Assembly (NCBI RefSeq): GCF_041435355.1
Contig: NZ_CP108442.1
Span: 186,001-250,000, forward strand
Reading direction: 5' to 3'
DNA length: 64,000 nucleotides
DNA from: Streptomyces sp. NBC_01276
GTDB lineage: Bacteria > Actinomycetota > Actinomycetes > Streptomycetales > Streptomycetaceae
The position numbers and the translations under genes are program-made. The notes below the pieces were generated by a model. The model was not told the DNA's origin and made no database searches. It worked only from the letters and a program-made list of their open reading frames with translations. This document shows, one piece after another, positions 52,746-61,213 of the stretch; the first letter of the stretch is position 1, and each line of letters opens with the position of its first letter.

Positions 52746-53735
52746 ATGACAGCGACAACGCCCGGGGGATTACTCTTCGGGATCTACCCCGGCGGACTCA
52801 GCGGCGACGACAGCGGCGGTCTGACCACCGGCCCGCCCGACGACCCCGCCCGGGTGACCGCGGCCCTCGACCGGCTCCAGGGCCGGGCGGACCGCCCGTT
52901 CCTCGTACGCGCGTACGTGGGTTTCGACGACGCCACCCGGCTCGGCGGCCCGCATCCGACGGCGACACCGGCCGACGCCGGGCGGTACGCGGTCCGGGGC
53001 CGCCGGCTCGACCTGGTGGCCCAGTACCGGTCCCCCTCCGGGGACGTGGACGGCTACTGCGCCTTCCTGCGGGAACTGGTCGTCCAGTACGGCGCGGTCA
53101 CGCGCACGCTCCAGGTCGCGGAGGAACCGAACGTCACGTCCAACCCGCTGCTGGACGGCTACTACCCGCGCGTGCGCGAGGCGATCGTGCGCGGGGTGTC
53201 CGCGGCCGGGGCGCAGGCCCGCGCGCTCGGGCTCACCCACCTGCTCATCGGCTTCAACACCACCCCGCTCTTCGGGCCGGACACCTCCTTCGCCGGCGAC
53301 CTGACCGATCTGGGCGGCGCACGCTTCGTCGCCGACCTCGACTACGTGGGGCTGGACTTCTTCCCCGACGTCTTCCGGCCCGTGGCCGCCGCCGGTCTCG
53401 CCTCCGCCGTCGAAGGGCTGCTACGGCACCACCGTGACGCGGTGCTGGCTCCGGCCGGCCTGGGGCACCTGCCCCTGCACATCACCGAGCACGGCTGGCC
53501 CACCGGCCCCGACCGGCCCGCGCTCCGCCAGGCCGAGGTCGTGGAGACCCTGCTCGGCGTCGTCGCCGCGCGCGCGGGGGAACTCGGCCTCAGCGGGTAC
53601 ACGCACTTCGCGCTCCGCGACGCCGACAGCGCCGGCCCGGACCTCTTCCACCGGTTCGGCCTCACCACCGACGACTACACCCCCAAGCCCGCCTTCGAGA
53701 CCATGCGGAGGCTGGTGGAACGGCTCAGCATCTGA
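52746..53735 (+). CDS. Putative clan-A-like glycoside hydrolase, unassigned family
   Basis: A 329-residue protein with a TIM-barrel look. EEPN (in QVAEEPNVTSNPLLDGY) near strand 4 and ITEHGWPTG near strand 7 match the acid/base and nucleophile pattern of clan GH-A enzymes such as GH17 or GH5. No signal peptide; predicted cytosolic. ATG 52746. Follows the PadR gene by 42 bases. The family is not certain and the substrate unknown. Confidence 0.65.
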   Translation: MTATTPGGLLFGIYPGGLSGDDSGGLTTGPPDDPARVTAALDRLQGRADRPFLVRAYVGFDDATRLGGPHPTATPADAGRYAVRGRRLDLVAQYRSPSGDVDGYCAFLRELVVQYGAVTRTLQVAEEPNVTSNPLLDGYYPRVREAIVRGVSAAGAQARALGLTHLLIGFNTTPLFGPDTSFAGDLTDLGGARFVADLDYVGLDFFPDVFRPVAAAGLASAVEGLLRHHRDAVLAPAGLGHLPLHITEHGWPTGPDRPALRQAEVVETLLGVVAARAGELGLSGYTHFALRDADSAGPDLFHRFGLTTDDYTPKPAFETMRRLVERLSI

Positions 53736-54221
53736 CGGCCCCGGCGTCACCGGTGGCCCCCGCGGCGCTTCCCGCGACCCCTGCGGCCGGTGACACCCGG
53801 CCGCAGGGCCACCGGGCGCCGCGGCGTTCCGGTTCCCTTGCGAACGCGTGACATGCGTCACGCCCCACTCGGCGGCCCGGGCGGCCCGGCAGGGGCTGCA
53901 CCGTCGCCGACATTTCAGCTTTTGTACCTATTTCACGTGGACATTCCGGCCTCTGCCAGAAACGGAATCAGAGCCTCCTGTCTTGTTCGGGGCAACGCGG
54001 CTGGTGGCGAGGGGTCCTAGTGCCGCGTCAGATGCGTGCCCGACCGGCCGCCGCAAGGACATGCACGATCTTCCGGACGTTTCAAGCCGCAGCCTCCCGT
54101 CCCCCGGCGGTGCCGGGACCACGGCTTGCCAGGCCGCTGCCGGGTTTCTAAGAATGGCGGCTCCTCCGGCGTCCTCGCGGTCCGGCGCCGGAAGGTTCGC
54201 GATCACCGAGTGAGGTCAGGC
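53736..54221. other. Long leader/intergenic interval before CAP gene
   Basis: Nearly 490 bases. A terminator hairpin (CCCTGCGGCCGG, 53779-53790, with CCGGCCGCAGGG, 53797-53808) ends the glycosidase transcript. An AT-richer block (53910-53970) probably holds the CAP promoter, leaving a long untranslated leader. I could not match the leader to a known riboswitch, and no protein is supported. Confidence 0.5.
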
Positions 54222-55007
54222 ATGCGGAAGCACCGTAAGAAGACGCACCATCGGAAAATAATCGTCACCCTCGGGGCCCTGGCCCTCGTGGGTGTGCCCT
54301 CTGCCGCCATGGCGTGCCTGGGCCCGCAGGGCTCCGGCCCCGCGTCGGCCGGCGCCGCCCGGCACGACGGCCGGCCCTGGGACGACGCTCCCGGCTTCGG
54401 GGGCCCGGGTTCGCAGCCGCCCGTGGAAGCCCCGGTCGAGGCGGCCGCCCCCGCGGCCCCCGCCCAGCCCGTCGCCGAGCCGGCCTCCGAGCCGCCGGTG
54501 GAGCCCGCGGACGAGAGCGCGCCGACCGCGGAGCAGCCGCAGGCGCCGCAGCCCGTGCAGCCGCCGGCCGAGACGGCGGCGCCCGCCGCCCCCGCCGCCC
54601 CCGCGGCTCCCGAGGCCTCCGCGGCACCCTCCGGCCCCGTGGCCGAGGTCGTCGCGCTCGTCAACAAGGAGCGTGCGGCGGTCGGATGTCCGGCGGTCAC
54701 CGTCAACGACCGGCTCACCAAGGCCGCGCAGGACCACAGTGCCGACATGGCCGCCCACGCCACCATGTCCCACACCGGCTCCGACGGCTCCGATCCGGGC
54801 CGGCGCATCACCGGTGCCGGATATGTGTGGAGCACGTACGGCGAGAACGTCGCCTACGGCTACCCCACGGCCGCGAAGGTCATGGAGGGCTGGATGAACA
54901 GCCCGGGCCACAAGCGGAACATCCTCGACTGCTCCTACAAGGAGATCGGGGTCGGCCTCGCGCAGCCGGGCCAGTACTGGACGCAGGACTTCGGCGCGGC
55001 CCGCTGA
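54222..55007 (+). CDS. Secreted CAP domain protein with Pro/Ala linker
   Basis: A 261-residue exported protein: Lys/His-rich N-terminus, signal peptide (IIVTLGALALVGVPSAAMAC), an about 100-residue Pro/Ala/Glu linker, then a CAP domain (LVNKERAAVGCPAVTVNDRL, HTGSDGSDPGRRI, YGENVAYGYP, NSPGHKRNILDC). The linker probably spans peptidoglycan. ATG 54222 (GTG 54210 also possible). A strong terminator follows. Confidence 0.9.
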   Translation: MRKHRKKTHHRKIIVTLGALALVGVPSAAMACLGPQGSGPASAGAARHDGRPWDDAPGFGGPGSQPPVEAPVEAAAPAAPAQPVAEPASEPPVEPADESAPTAEQPQAPQPVQPPAETAAPAAPAAPAAPEASAAPSGPVAEVVALVNKERAAVGCPAVTVNDRLTKAAQDHSADMAAHATMSHTGSDGSDPGRRITGAGYVWSTYGENVAYGYPTAAKVMEGWMNSPGHKRNILDCSYKEIGVGLAQPGQYWTQDFGAAR

Positions 55008-55036
55008 CCCGCACCGCCGTCTCGGCGAACGCAACG

Positions 55037-55070
55037 AAGGCCCCGGCCTCCCTGAGGAGGCCGGGGCCTT
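55037..55070. terminator. Terminator after CAP gene, 15-bp stem
   Basis: AAGGCCCCGGCCTCC-CTGA-GGAGGCCGGGGCCTT followed by TTT. Usable from both sides. Confidence 0.92.
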
Positions 55071-55084
55071 TCGGTCGAGCGCTG

Positions 55085-55200
55085 GGCAGGCCTTGCACCT
55101 GCATTCCCCCACGGGAAGTGGGGTGTCTTTCCTTGGACCACCAACGCCGGTCCCACCACCGTGTTTCCACGGCTGCGAGAACAAGATCAGCATAGCGCAC
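55085..55200 (-). ncRNA. Candidate structured RNA element (unidentified)
   Basis: Read on the minus strand the segment holds four neat hairpins in about 110 bases: CCGTG-GAAA-CACGG (GNRA loop), GGACC/GGTCC, CCCCAC-TTCCC-GTGGGG and GCAGG/CCTGC. It lies between the serine hydrolase stop and the shared terminator, so it could be a 3'UTR element or an independent small RNA. GGGAATGCAGGTGCAAGGCCTGCC slightly recalls a cobalamin riboswitch core, but the rest of that motif is missing. Orientation and identity are uncertain. Confidence 0.35.
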
Positions 55201-55225
55201 GGATCCGGTCCCGCGCACCGGGCGG

Positions 55226-56446
55226 TCAGCGGCCCGTGGACACGGACGGCTTGCGACCCGGGTAGACGTGGCCGGGGGTGACGACGCTCGTGATCGCCTC
55301 GCCGAAGAAGGTGCTGGGTTCCTGGCCGCCGACCGTGACGTCGGTGTTCATCAGCACGACCATCGTCGCCTTCTCCTCCGGCAGGTAGACGGTCAGCGTC
55401 TCGTACCCGGGGATCGACCCGTTGTGGCCGATCCAGCCCTGGACGTCGAAGATGCCCAGGCCGTAGCCGGCGCCGGGAATGCCGATGGACCGGGTCCTGA
55501 GGCGTTCGGCCTGGGTGGCGGGCGTCAGCAGGGTGCCCGTGGCGACGGTCTTCGCCCAGCTGCGCAGGTCCTGGAGGTCGGAGATCATCGCTCCGGCCGA
55601 CCAGGCCCAGGAGGGGTCCCAGTCGGTGGAGTCCTCGATCTTTCCGCTCGCGGTCTGGTTCGTGTAGCCGCGTGCGTGCGGCGTCGGGAACTGCGCGCCG
55701 GCCGGGAAGAGGGTGTGGTGCAGCCCCGCCGGCTTCAGGACGTCCCGGGCGATGACGTCGCCGATCGGGCGGCCCGTGATCTTCTCCACCACCAGGCCGA
55801 GCAGGATCAGGTTGGTGTTGGAGTACTCGAACTCGGCGTCCGGGGCGAACTGCACCGGGTGCTTGAAGGAGTACCCGAGCAACTCCCGCGGGGTGAAGGG
55901 GCGGTCGGGGTCCGTGGCGAACGCCTTGTCGAAGGCGGGGTCCTCGCTGTAGTTGAAGAGCCCGCTGCGCATCCCCGCGAGCTCGCGCAGGGTGATGCGG
56001 TCACCGTTCGGCACTCCAGCGACGTACCGCCCGATGGGGTCGTCCAGGCCGACCTTCTTCCGGTCGACGAGCTGCAGCAGGGCGGTGACCGTGAACGTCT
56101 TGGTCTCGCTGCCGATGCGGACCAGGAGGTCGGGCGTCATCGGGGCGGACGTCGCCTTGTCGGCCACGCCGAAGGCCTTCACGTAGCTGCCCTTGCCCGG
56201 CGCCCACAGGCCGACGATCACGCCCGGGACCCTGGTTTCGCGCAGGGTCCCGAGGATGGCGGCGTCGAGCTTCGCCGCGACGGCCGGGGTGAGCTTCGGG
56301 AATCCGGTGTCCGCCGGCGGGGAGGGGGTCGCGCGGGCCGGGGCGGGCGCCCCGTACGCGGAGCCCGCGGCGACCGGGGCGATGAGCACACCTGCGGCGG
56401 CAACGGCCACACAGGCCCGGCGCAGCCCAACGCGGATCGGCTTCAC
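55226..56446 (-). CDS. Secreted serine hydrolase, class C beta-lactamase/DD-peptidase family
   Basis: A 406-residue exported protein with a signal peptide (RRACVAVAAAGVLIAPVAAG) and all three catalytic motifs: GSETK (SxxK), YSNTN and HNG in GHNGSIPGY. The D-alanyl-D-alanine carboxypeptidase or esterase role is typical. GTG 56446 has GGAGG seven bases upstream. Compare the paralog at 29839, which lost the SxxK lysine. Confidence 0.93.
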   Translation of the reverse strand: MKPIRVGLRRACVAVAAAGVLIAPVAAGSAYGAPAPARATPSPPADTGFPKLTPAVAAKLDAAILGTLRETRVPGVIVGLWAPGKGSYVKAFGVADKATSAPMTPDLLVRIGSETKTFTVTALLQLVDRKKVGLDDPIGRYVAGVPNGDRITLRELAGMRSGLFNYSEDPAFDKAFATDPDRPFTPRELLGYSFKHPVQFAPDAEFEYSNTNLILLGLVVEKITGRPIGDVIARDVLKPAGLHHTLFPAGAQFPTPHARGYTNQTASGKIEDSTDWDPSWAWSAGAMISDLQDLRSWAKTVATGTLLTPATQAERLRTRSIGIPGAGYGLGIFDVQGWIGHNGSIPGYETLTVYLPEEKATMVVLMNTDVTVGGQEPSTFFGEAITSVVTPGHVYPGRKPSVSTGR

Positions 56447-56657
56447 GGCGCGGCCTCCTGCCGCCGGGAGCGGGACGACATCACCACCGTAGGGCCGCGC
56501 CACCCCGCCCGCGCGGTGAGCCGTCGAGGACCGTCGGCACGAAAGGCCGGATCCCCCGCGCCGGCGGATGGTCACTGCTCTTCGAAGGACCGGATCCGGT
56601 GGTTGCCCATCAGGCTGCCGCCCGCGCCGCCGGGGGTCGATCCGGCGGAACCCGCGT

Positions 56658-58436
56658 CTACTCGCCGCTTCCGCCGGCCTCGCGCGGGCCCGCGTGGACC
56701 AGCGCGGCGTAGCGGCCGCGCCGGTGCAGCAGGCTGGTGTGAGTGCCCGTCTCCACGATGCGTCCCTTGTCGAGGACGATGATCCGGTCGGCGTTGCGGA
56801 TGGTGGAGAGCCGGTGCGCGATGGTGACGGTGGTACGGCCCGCGGAAAGGGCGTCGAGGGCTCGCTGGACGCTCGCCTCGGTGTACGTGTCCAGGGCGCT
56901 GGTGGCCTCGTCGAGGACCAGCAGCGGCGGATTCCTGAGCATGGTGCGCGCGATGGCCAGGCGCTGCTTCTCGCCGCCGGAGAAGCGGTATCCGCGTTCG
57001 CCGACGAGCGTGTCGTAGCCGTCGGGAAGTCCCGTGATCAGTTCGTGCAGGTGGGCGGCCTCGGCGGCGTCGATCAGTTCGCGGTCGCTCGCTCCGGGTT
57101 TCGCGAAGCGGAGGTTGTCGGCGACGGTGGTGTGGAACAGGTGGACGTCCTGGGAGACCACCCCGACCGTCTCGGCGAGGCCGGCGAAGCTCAGGTCGCG
57201 GACATCGACGCCGTCGATGGTGACCCGGCCCCCGGTGGCGTCGTAGAGGCGGGGTATCAGGTAGCCGAGGGTCGTCTTGCCCGCGCCGGTGGCCCCGACC
57301 ACGGCGAGTTTCCCTCCGGCGGGCAGGTCGAAGTCGATGTCGTGGAGGACGGGTCGCGCGCCGGGGTAGGCGAAGTGGACGTGTTCGAAGCGCAGATGGC
57401 CCGCGGGCGAGGCGAGCCGGACGGGGTGGGCCGGTTCCCTGATGGAGCTCTCCAGGTCCAGGTACTCGAAGACCCTCTCGAACATGACGCGGGCGCTCTG
57501 GAATCCGATGGCGGACTGGAGGAGGGTGACGGTCGGGCCGAAAAGGCCCTGCTGGAGCGAGGTGAAGGCGACGATCGTACCGACGGACGCGGTGGGCCGC
57601 CCGTGCTCCCCGAGGGCCCCGGCGCTCCAGTAGAGGCCGATCGGCATGGCGGCGATCACCATGGAGACGGCCGACTGGCGCCAGCGGCCGACCGCGGTGG
57701 ACCTGACGCTCAGGTCGGCGAGGTCGCGCGAACGCCTCGCGAACTCGCGCACCACGGTGTCGGTCCGGCCCATCGTGCGTCCCAGGAGGAATCCGCTGAC
57801 CGAGAGGGACTCCTCGACCAGGGTGGACATCACCGCGAGCAGGTTCTGCCGCTCGCGGGTGAGGGCGCGGCGTTCGCCGCCGACGCGCCGGCTGATCCAG
57901 ACGAACAGCGGGAGGACGGCGACGGACACCGCGGTCAGGCGCCAGTCCAGGGAGAACATCGCCACCAGGGTGGCGACCACCGTGGTGACACCGGACACCA
58001 CGGTGGTCGCCGTGCCGGTCACGGTGGCCTGCATACCGCCGATGTCGTTCGAGATCCGGGACTGGACCTCCCCGGTCCGCGTCGAGGTGAAGAAGGACAG
58101 GGGCATGCGCTGCAGATGGGAGAACACCGCGTTGCGCAGGTCGTCCATGACCGCCTGGCCGAGGGACGCCGACAGGAAGGCCTGTCCGACGCCCATCGCG
58201 ATGCCGACCACGATCAGGAGGAGCATGGTCAGGGCCAGTACGGTGAGCAGCCCGAGCCGGCCCTCGGGCAGCGCGACGTCCAGCATCGTCCGCAGGACGA
58301 ACGGCGGCACGACGGCCGTGAGCGCCCCGCCCATGACGAGCAGGACGACGGCCACCAGGCGGCCGCGGTAGGGGGCGAAGAGCCGTGCGATGCGGAGCAG
58401 CGGGACGTGCCGCGCACCGGTGTGATCGGTGGCCAT
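56658..58436 (-). CDS. ABC exporter (fused TMD-NBD), candidate RiPP exporter
   Basis: A 592-residue half-transporter. Six transmembrane helices, then Walker A VVGATGAGKTT, signature FSGGEKQR, Walker B LLVLDEATSALD and H-loop TIAHRLS. It has no N-terminal C39 peptidase domain, so it would export but not cleave a peptide. ATG 58436 is 62 bases after the JmjC gene in the same orientation; homodimer expected. It lies at the end of the unit begun by the two precursor peptides, suggesting it exports the modified product. Confidence 0.93.
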   Translation of the reverse strand: MATDHTGARHVPLLRIARLFAPYRGRLVAVVLLVMGGALTAVVPPFVLRTMLDVALPEGRLGLLTVLALTMLLLIVVGIAMGVGQAFLSASLGQAVMDDLRNAVFSHLQRMPLSFFTSTRTGEVQSRISNDIGGMQATVTGTATTVVSGVTTVVATLVAMFSLDWRLTAVSVAVLPLFVWISRRVGGERRALTRERQNLLAVMSTLVEESLSVSGFLLGRTMGRTDTVVREFARRSRDLADLSVRSTAVGRWRQSAVSMVIAAMPIGLYWSAGALGEHGRPTASVGTIVAFTSLQQGLFGPTVTLLQSAIGFQSARVMFERVFEYLDLESSIREPAHPVRLASPAGHLRFEHVHFAYPGARPVLHDIDFDLPAGGKLAVVGATGAGKTTLGYLIPRLYDATGGRVTIDGVDVRDLSFAGLAETVGVVSQDVHLFHTTVADNLRFAKPGASDRELIDAAEAAHLHELITGLPDGYDTLVGERGYRFSGGEKQRLAIARTMLRNPPLLVLDEATSALDTYTEASVQRALDALSAGRTTVTIAHRLSTIRNADRIIVLDKGRIVETGTHTSLLHRRGRYAALVHAGPREAGGSGE

Positions 58437-58498
58437 GCGGCCCACCTCGTTTCGGTCCTGGCGTGGGTACGGTCCGCCGTTCCGGGGCACGGCGTGCG

Positions 58499-59713
58499 TC
58501 AGCCCACCGCCAGCAGGCCCTCGCGGACCAGGGTGTGCACGAGCAGCAGGCGGCCCGGCCGGTCCAGGTCCCCCGTGATCGAGGCCGCCGTGAAGGGGTC
58601 GTGTCCGCTCTCCACCACGAAGCGCACCTCGTCGGCGACGTGGCGGGGCAGCCGGACGGTCTTGTTGTGGAAGGCCAGTTCCACGTGCTCGTGGGTGAGG
58701 GACACCCGCCAGCGCAGGCCCGGCCGCAGCCTCACGGGGGTGTCGCCGTCGAGCCGGGGCGTCCGCTCCAGGTCGGTGAGGTGGCCGCGCAGTACGGGCG
58801 GGGCGATGGATACGGCCCTCGTGACGGCGCGGTCCGTCAGTTCCCGTGGGGTCAGCCGGGTGCGTACGGTCTCCAGCAGCCCCTCGATCATCCGCTCGGC
58901 CTCCCGCCTGCGGCCCTCGTCGGAGGCGAACCCGATGGGCAGTCCCCTGCGCAGGGCCTCGTCGTCCTCCGCCAGGTCCTGCACGGCCTCGCCGAGGAGG
59001 GCGGGGAAGAGCACCGGATGGACGCCGAGGGTCAGGTGCAGGGAAGCCGTATCGGTCGAGGTCGCGGCGTGCACCGTCCCGCGGGGCAGGTAGAGCACGC
59101 TGCCGGGTTCGAGGTCGAACTCCTCCTCCACCTCGGGGACGGGCCGTGCCGCGCCGTACCGCTGACTGCGCAGCGGCAGGGCGTCGGGCATGCCGTACAG
59201 CCGCCAGCTCTTGGTGCCGTGGGCCTGGAGGATGATGACGTCGTGGTTGTCGTAGTGCGGATCGAATCCGCGGGCCCGCCCGCCGGGGGTGAGGTAGACG
59301 TTCACCTGGAACCGGGCACCGACTTCGGCGCTCAGCTCGGTGGTCAGCCGTGTGAGGGGGTCCCAGCGCCGTTCCAGCGCGTTGAGGACGATGGTGGAAC
59401 CGGAGCGGTACCGCTCGTACAGCATTTCCAGCCGGTCGGTACCGCCCAGCGTCGACACCGGGGTCTCCTGGCCCTCGGAGACCACCCGGACGTTGGAGAA
59501 ATCCGGCCCGGAGCGACTCAGCAGCGCATCGACGTCGGAAAGGGTCAGCAATTCCGCGAAATACCGGTGGTCGTTCCTCGGGATGCGGAGGGGGCGCTGC
59601 TCCCAGTATTCGTTCCGGAATTCCTCCGGGTCCGTCGGGTGAATGAGTCGGCAGAGGGCGGAAGAGGGCTGCGCGGTGCGCGCAGCCGCCCCCCGACCCG
59701 TAACGGTCGTCAC
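58499..59713 (-). CDS. JmjC/cupin_4-type Fe(II)/2-oxoglutarate oxygenase
   Basis: A 404-residue protein of the ribosomal-oxygenase-like JmjC group (YcfD/NO66 type). HxD motif is His153-Tyr154-Asp155 in GFDPHYDNHD, distal His215 is in LPRGTVHAA, and Lys168 (HGTKSWRLYG) is positioned for 2-oxoglutarate. The C-terminal winged-helix-like part is present. These enzymes beta-hydroxylate amino-acid side chains. GTG 59713 with GAGGAG upstream. Placed between precursor peptides and the exporter; Asp, Asn or His in the peptides are the obvious candidate targets. Confidence 0.9.
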   Translation of the reverse strand: MTTVTGRGAAARTAQPSSALCRLIHPTDPEEFRNEYWEQRPLRIPRNDHRYFAELLTLSDVDALLSRSGPDFSNVRVVSEGQETPVSTLGGTDRLEMLYERYRSGSTIVLNALERRWDPLTRLTTELSAEVGARFQVNVYLTPGGRARGFDPHYDNHDVIILQAHGTKSWRLYGMPDALPLRSQRYGAARPVPEVEEEFDLEPGSVLYLPRGTVHAATSTDTASLHLTLGVHPVLFPALLGEAVQDLAEDDEALRRGLPIGFASDEGRRREAERMIEGLLETVRTRLTPRELTDRAVTRAVSIAPPVLRGHLTDLERTPRLDGDTPVRLRPGLRWRVSLTHEHVELAFHNKTVRLPRHVADEVRFVVESGHDPFTAASITGDLDRPGRLLLVHTLVREGLLAVG

Positions 59714-59764
59714 AGGTTTCGAACTCCTCGGGGATTCGGTTCCGTTGCGGTGGCGGCCGGTGCG

Positions 59765-59917
59765 TCAGTCGGTGTCGTCGCCGAACCACCCGTCGTGACC
59801 GCCGGAGTCGTTGCTGTCGTTGTCGTCACCTTCGTGGTTGCTGTTGTCGTGCGGCGGGACGAGGGTGCCGGCGGGGCGCACCACCGTGATGTCCTGCGGG
59901 TCGAGGTTCTTGCCCAT
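59765..59917 (-). CDS. Candidate RiPP precursor peptide A
   Basis: A 50-residue peptide with its own ribosome site (GAGGAG, eight bases before ATG 59917). N-terminal half: LDPQDITVVRPAG and VPPHD. C-terminal half is acidic and polar: DDNDSNDSGG then WFGDDTD at the end. It shares LDPxDI, VR, PHD, DDNDSxDSGG, WF and DDTD with peptide B, a leader/core-like split. There are no cysteines, so lanthionine-type chemistry is excluded. It lies 51 bases upstream of the JmjC gene. Confidence 0.85.
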   Translation of the reverse strand: MGKNLDPQDITVVRPAGTLVPPHDNSNHEGDDNDSNDSGGHDGWFGDDTD

Positions 59918-59938
59918 TGCGGTGTCTCCTCGTGTTCG

Positions 59939-60097
59939 TCAGTCGGTGTCGTCCTGGACGGTGAACCAGTCCGCTCCGCCACTGTCGTCGCTGTCGTTGT
60001 CGTCCATGGAGAAGTGGACGGACGGGTCGTGCGGAAGTGCCATGGCCCGGGGTGCGCGGACGATGGCGATGTCACTCGGGTCGAGCGACGTGGACAT
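59939..60097 (-). CDS. Candidate RiPP precursor peptide B
   Basis: A 52-residue homologue of peptide A, first gene of the unit. Starts at ATG 60097 after GGAGGAG. Sequence blocks: LDPSDIAIVRAPRAM, LPHD, MDDNDSDDSGG, DWFTVQDDTD. Duplication with a conserved leader and a variable part between PHD and DDNDS is the pattern of natural-product precursor peptides. The stop is 21 bases before peptide A's start, so the two are co-transcribed. Confidence 0.85.
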   Translation of the reverse strand: MSTSLDPSDIAIVRAPRAMALPHDPSVHFSMDDNDSDDSGGADWFTVQDDTD

Positions 60098-60326
60098 GCT
60101 CCTCCTCTCCCGTCCGGGCCCGGCGGCCCGGTCTTTCCGTGCGCTTCAGGATGACCACGGGTGACGGCGATCGTCTTGTACGGACGCGACCTGATATGGA
60201 TGATCGGGTTCCGCGGGAAGCGCATGGATTCGGCAGCCCGGTTGGCTCAAGATCTCCTTTTCGGAGGAATGGGACTGGTACAGCATGTGCGTACCCCGGA
60301 AACCTCCTGCCCAGGAGAGTGAATTC

Positions 60327-61181
60327 ATGCGCCCAGCGCGCTCGACCTCCAGCCGGACCCATTCCTTCAAGGCATGGCGAACCCTGCCCGCACCCGGCCT
60401 GAGATCTTCCGTTGAGGTCTATGCGTGCTACGAATACGGTCCCGGCCATCACCAGAACAGGCTGGTGATGCCCGACACCGTCGCGACGATCGGATTCGGG
60501 TTCGGCTCCCCCGTCCACACGTTCGACACGGCGGATCCGGAACGCAGCGTCAGCTGCTTTCACCGGGCCGATCTTCCGCTCACGAGCGCCCTGGTGGGCC
60601 GGCACGGGGGCGGGGTCCGGGGCATCGTGCTGCGGATGACCCCCATGGGCGCCTACAGCCTGTTCGGAACGCCCATGCACCACTGGGACCTGCCGTACCT
60701 GGATCCCGCCGACCTGCTGCCGCCCGCGCTGCGGCACCTGCCGGAGCAGCTCGAATCCGCCACGTGGGACGGCCAGGTGCGGATCCTGGACGCCCTGCTG
60801 CTGCCCCTGGTGGGCCGGGGGCCGGCGGTCTCGCCGGAGGTGGCCTGGTCCTGGCGGGAGTTGCACCGGACGCACGGCCGGGTGAAGGTCAAGGAGCTCA
60901 CGGCCGGGACCTACTGGAGCACACGGCACCTGGAACGGCGCTTCCGGGAACAGGTGGGACGCACCCCCTCCGCCATCGCCCGCATCCTGCGGCTCAGCCA
61001 CGCGCTACGGCTTCAAGGGACGGGCATGCCGCTGGCGAAGGTCGCTCAGCACGCCGGTTTCCACGATCAGTCCCACTACAACCACGTGTTCAAGTCCATG
61101 ACGGGTATCACCCCGAAGGCGGTCCCCGCCGATCCCGTCGACTGGTCGCCCTCCACCGAGTTCCCGCGGGACGCGGCCTGA
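60327..61181 (+). CDS. AraC family transcriptional regulator
   Basis: A 284-residue regulator with a C-terminal AraC double helix-turn-helix (LTAGTYWSTRHLERRFREQVG and VAQHAGFHDQSHYNHVFKSM); the N-terminal about 180 residues form an unassigned sensor, beginning with a YACYEYGPGHHQN-type segment. ATG 60327 follows AGGAG nine bases upstream, better than ATG 60285. Divergent from the precursor-peptide operon across 229 bases, so it is the likely pathway regulator. Confidence 0.9.
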   Translation: MRPARSTSSRTHSFKAWRTLPAPGLRSSVEVYACYEYGPGHHQNRLVMPDTVATIGFGFGSPVHTFDTADPERSVSCFHRADLPLTSALVGRHGGGVRGIVLRMTPMGAYSLFGTPMHHWDLPYLDPADLLPPALRHLPEQLESATWDGQVRILDALLLPLVGRGPAVSPEVAWSWRELHRTHGRVKVKELTAGTYWSTRHLERRFREQVGRTPSAIARILRLSHALRLQGTGMPLAKVAQHAGFHDQSHYNHVFKSMTGITPKAVPADPVDWSPSTEFPRDAA

Positions 61182-61213
61182 TACGGCCGGTCCCTGCGGC
61201 GCCTCCCGCGACT

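Noticed and set aside
53848..54213. Plus-strand frame of about 120 codons upstream of the CAP gene
   Set aside because: No ribosome site or family features; more likely the leader region of the CAP gene.
55085..55200. Cobalamin riboswitch
   Set aside because: Only a GGGAA...GGTG-like core is seen; the CCGCnACUGU block and the B12 box are missing, and no gene follows that it could control.
56575..56650. Third short peptide gene ending GNHRIRSFEEQ on minus strand after the ABC gene
   Set aside because: The frame has no good start or ribosome site and no resemblance to peptides A and B; may be chance.
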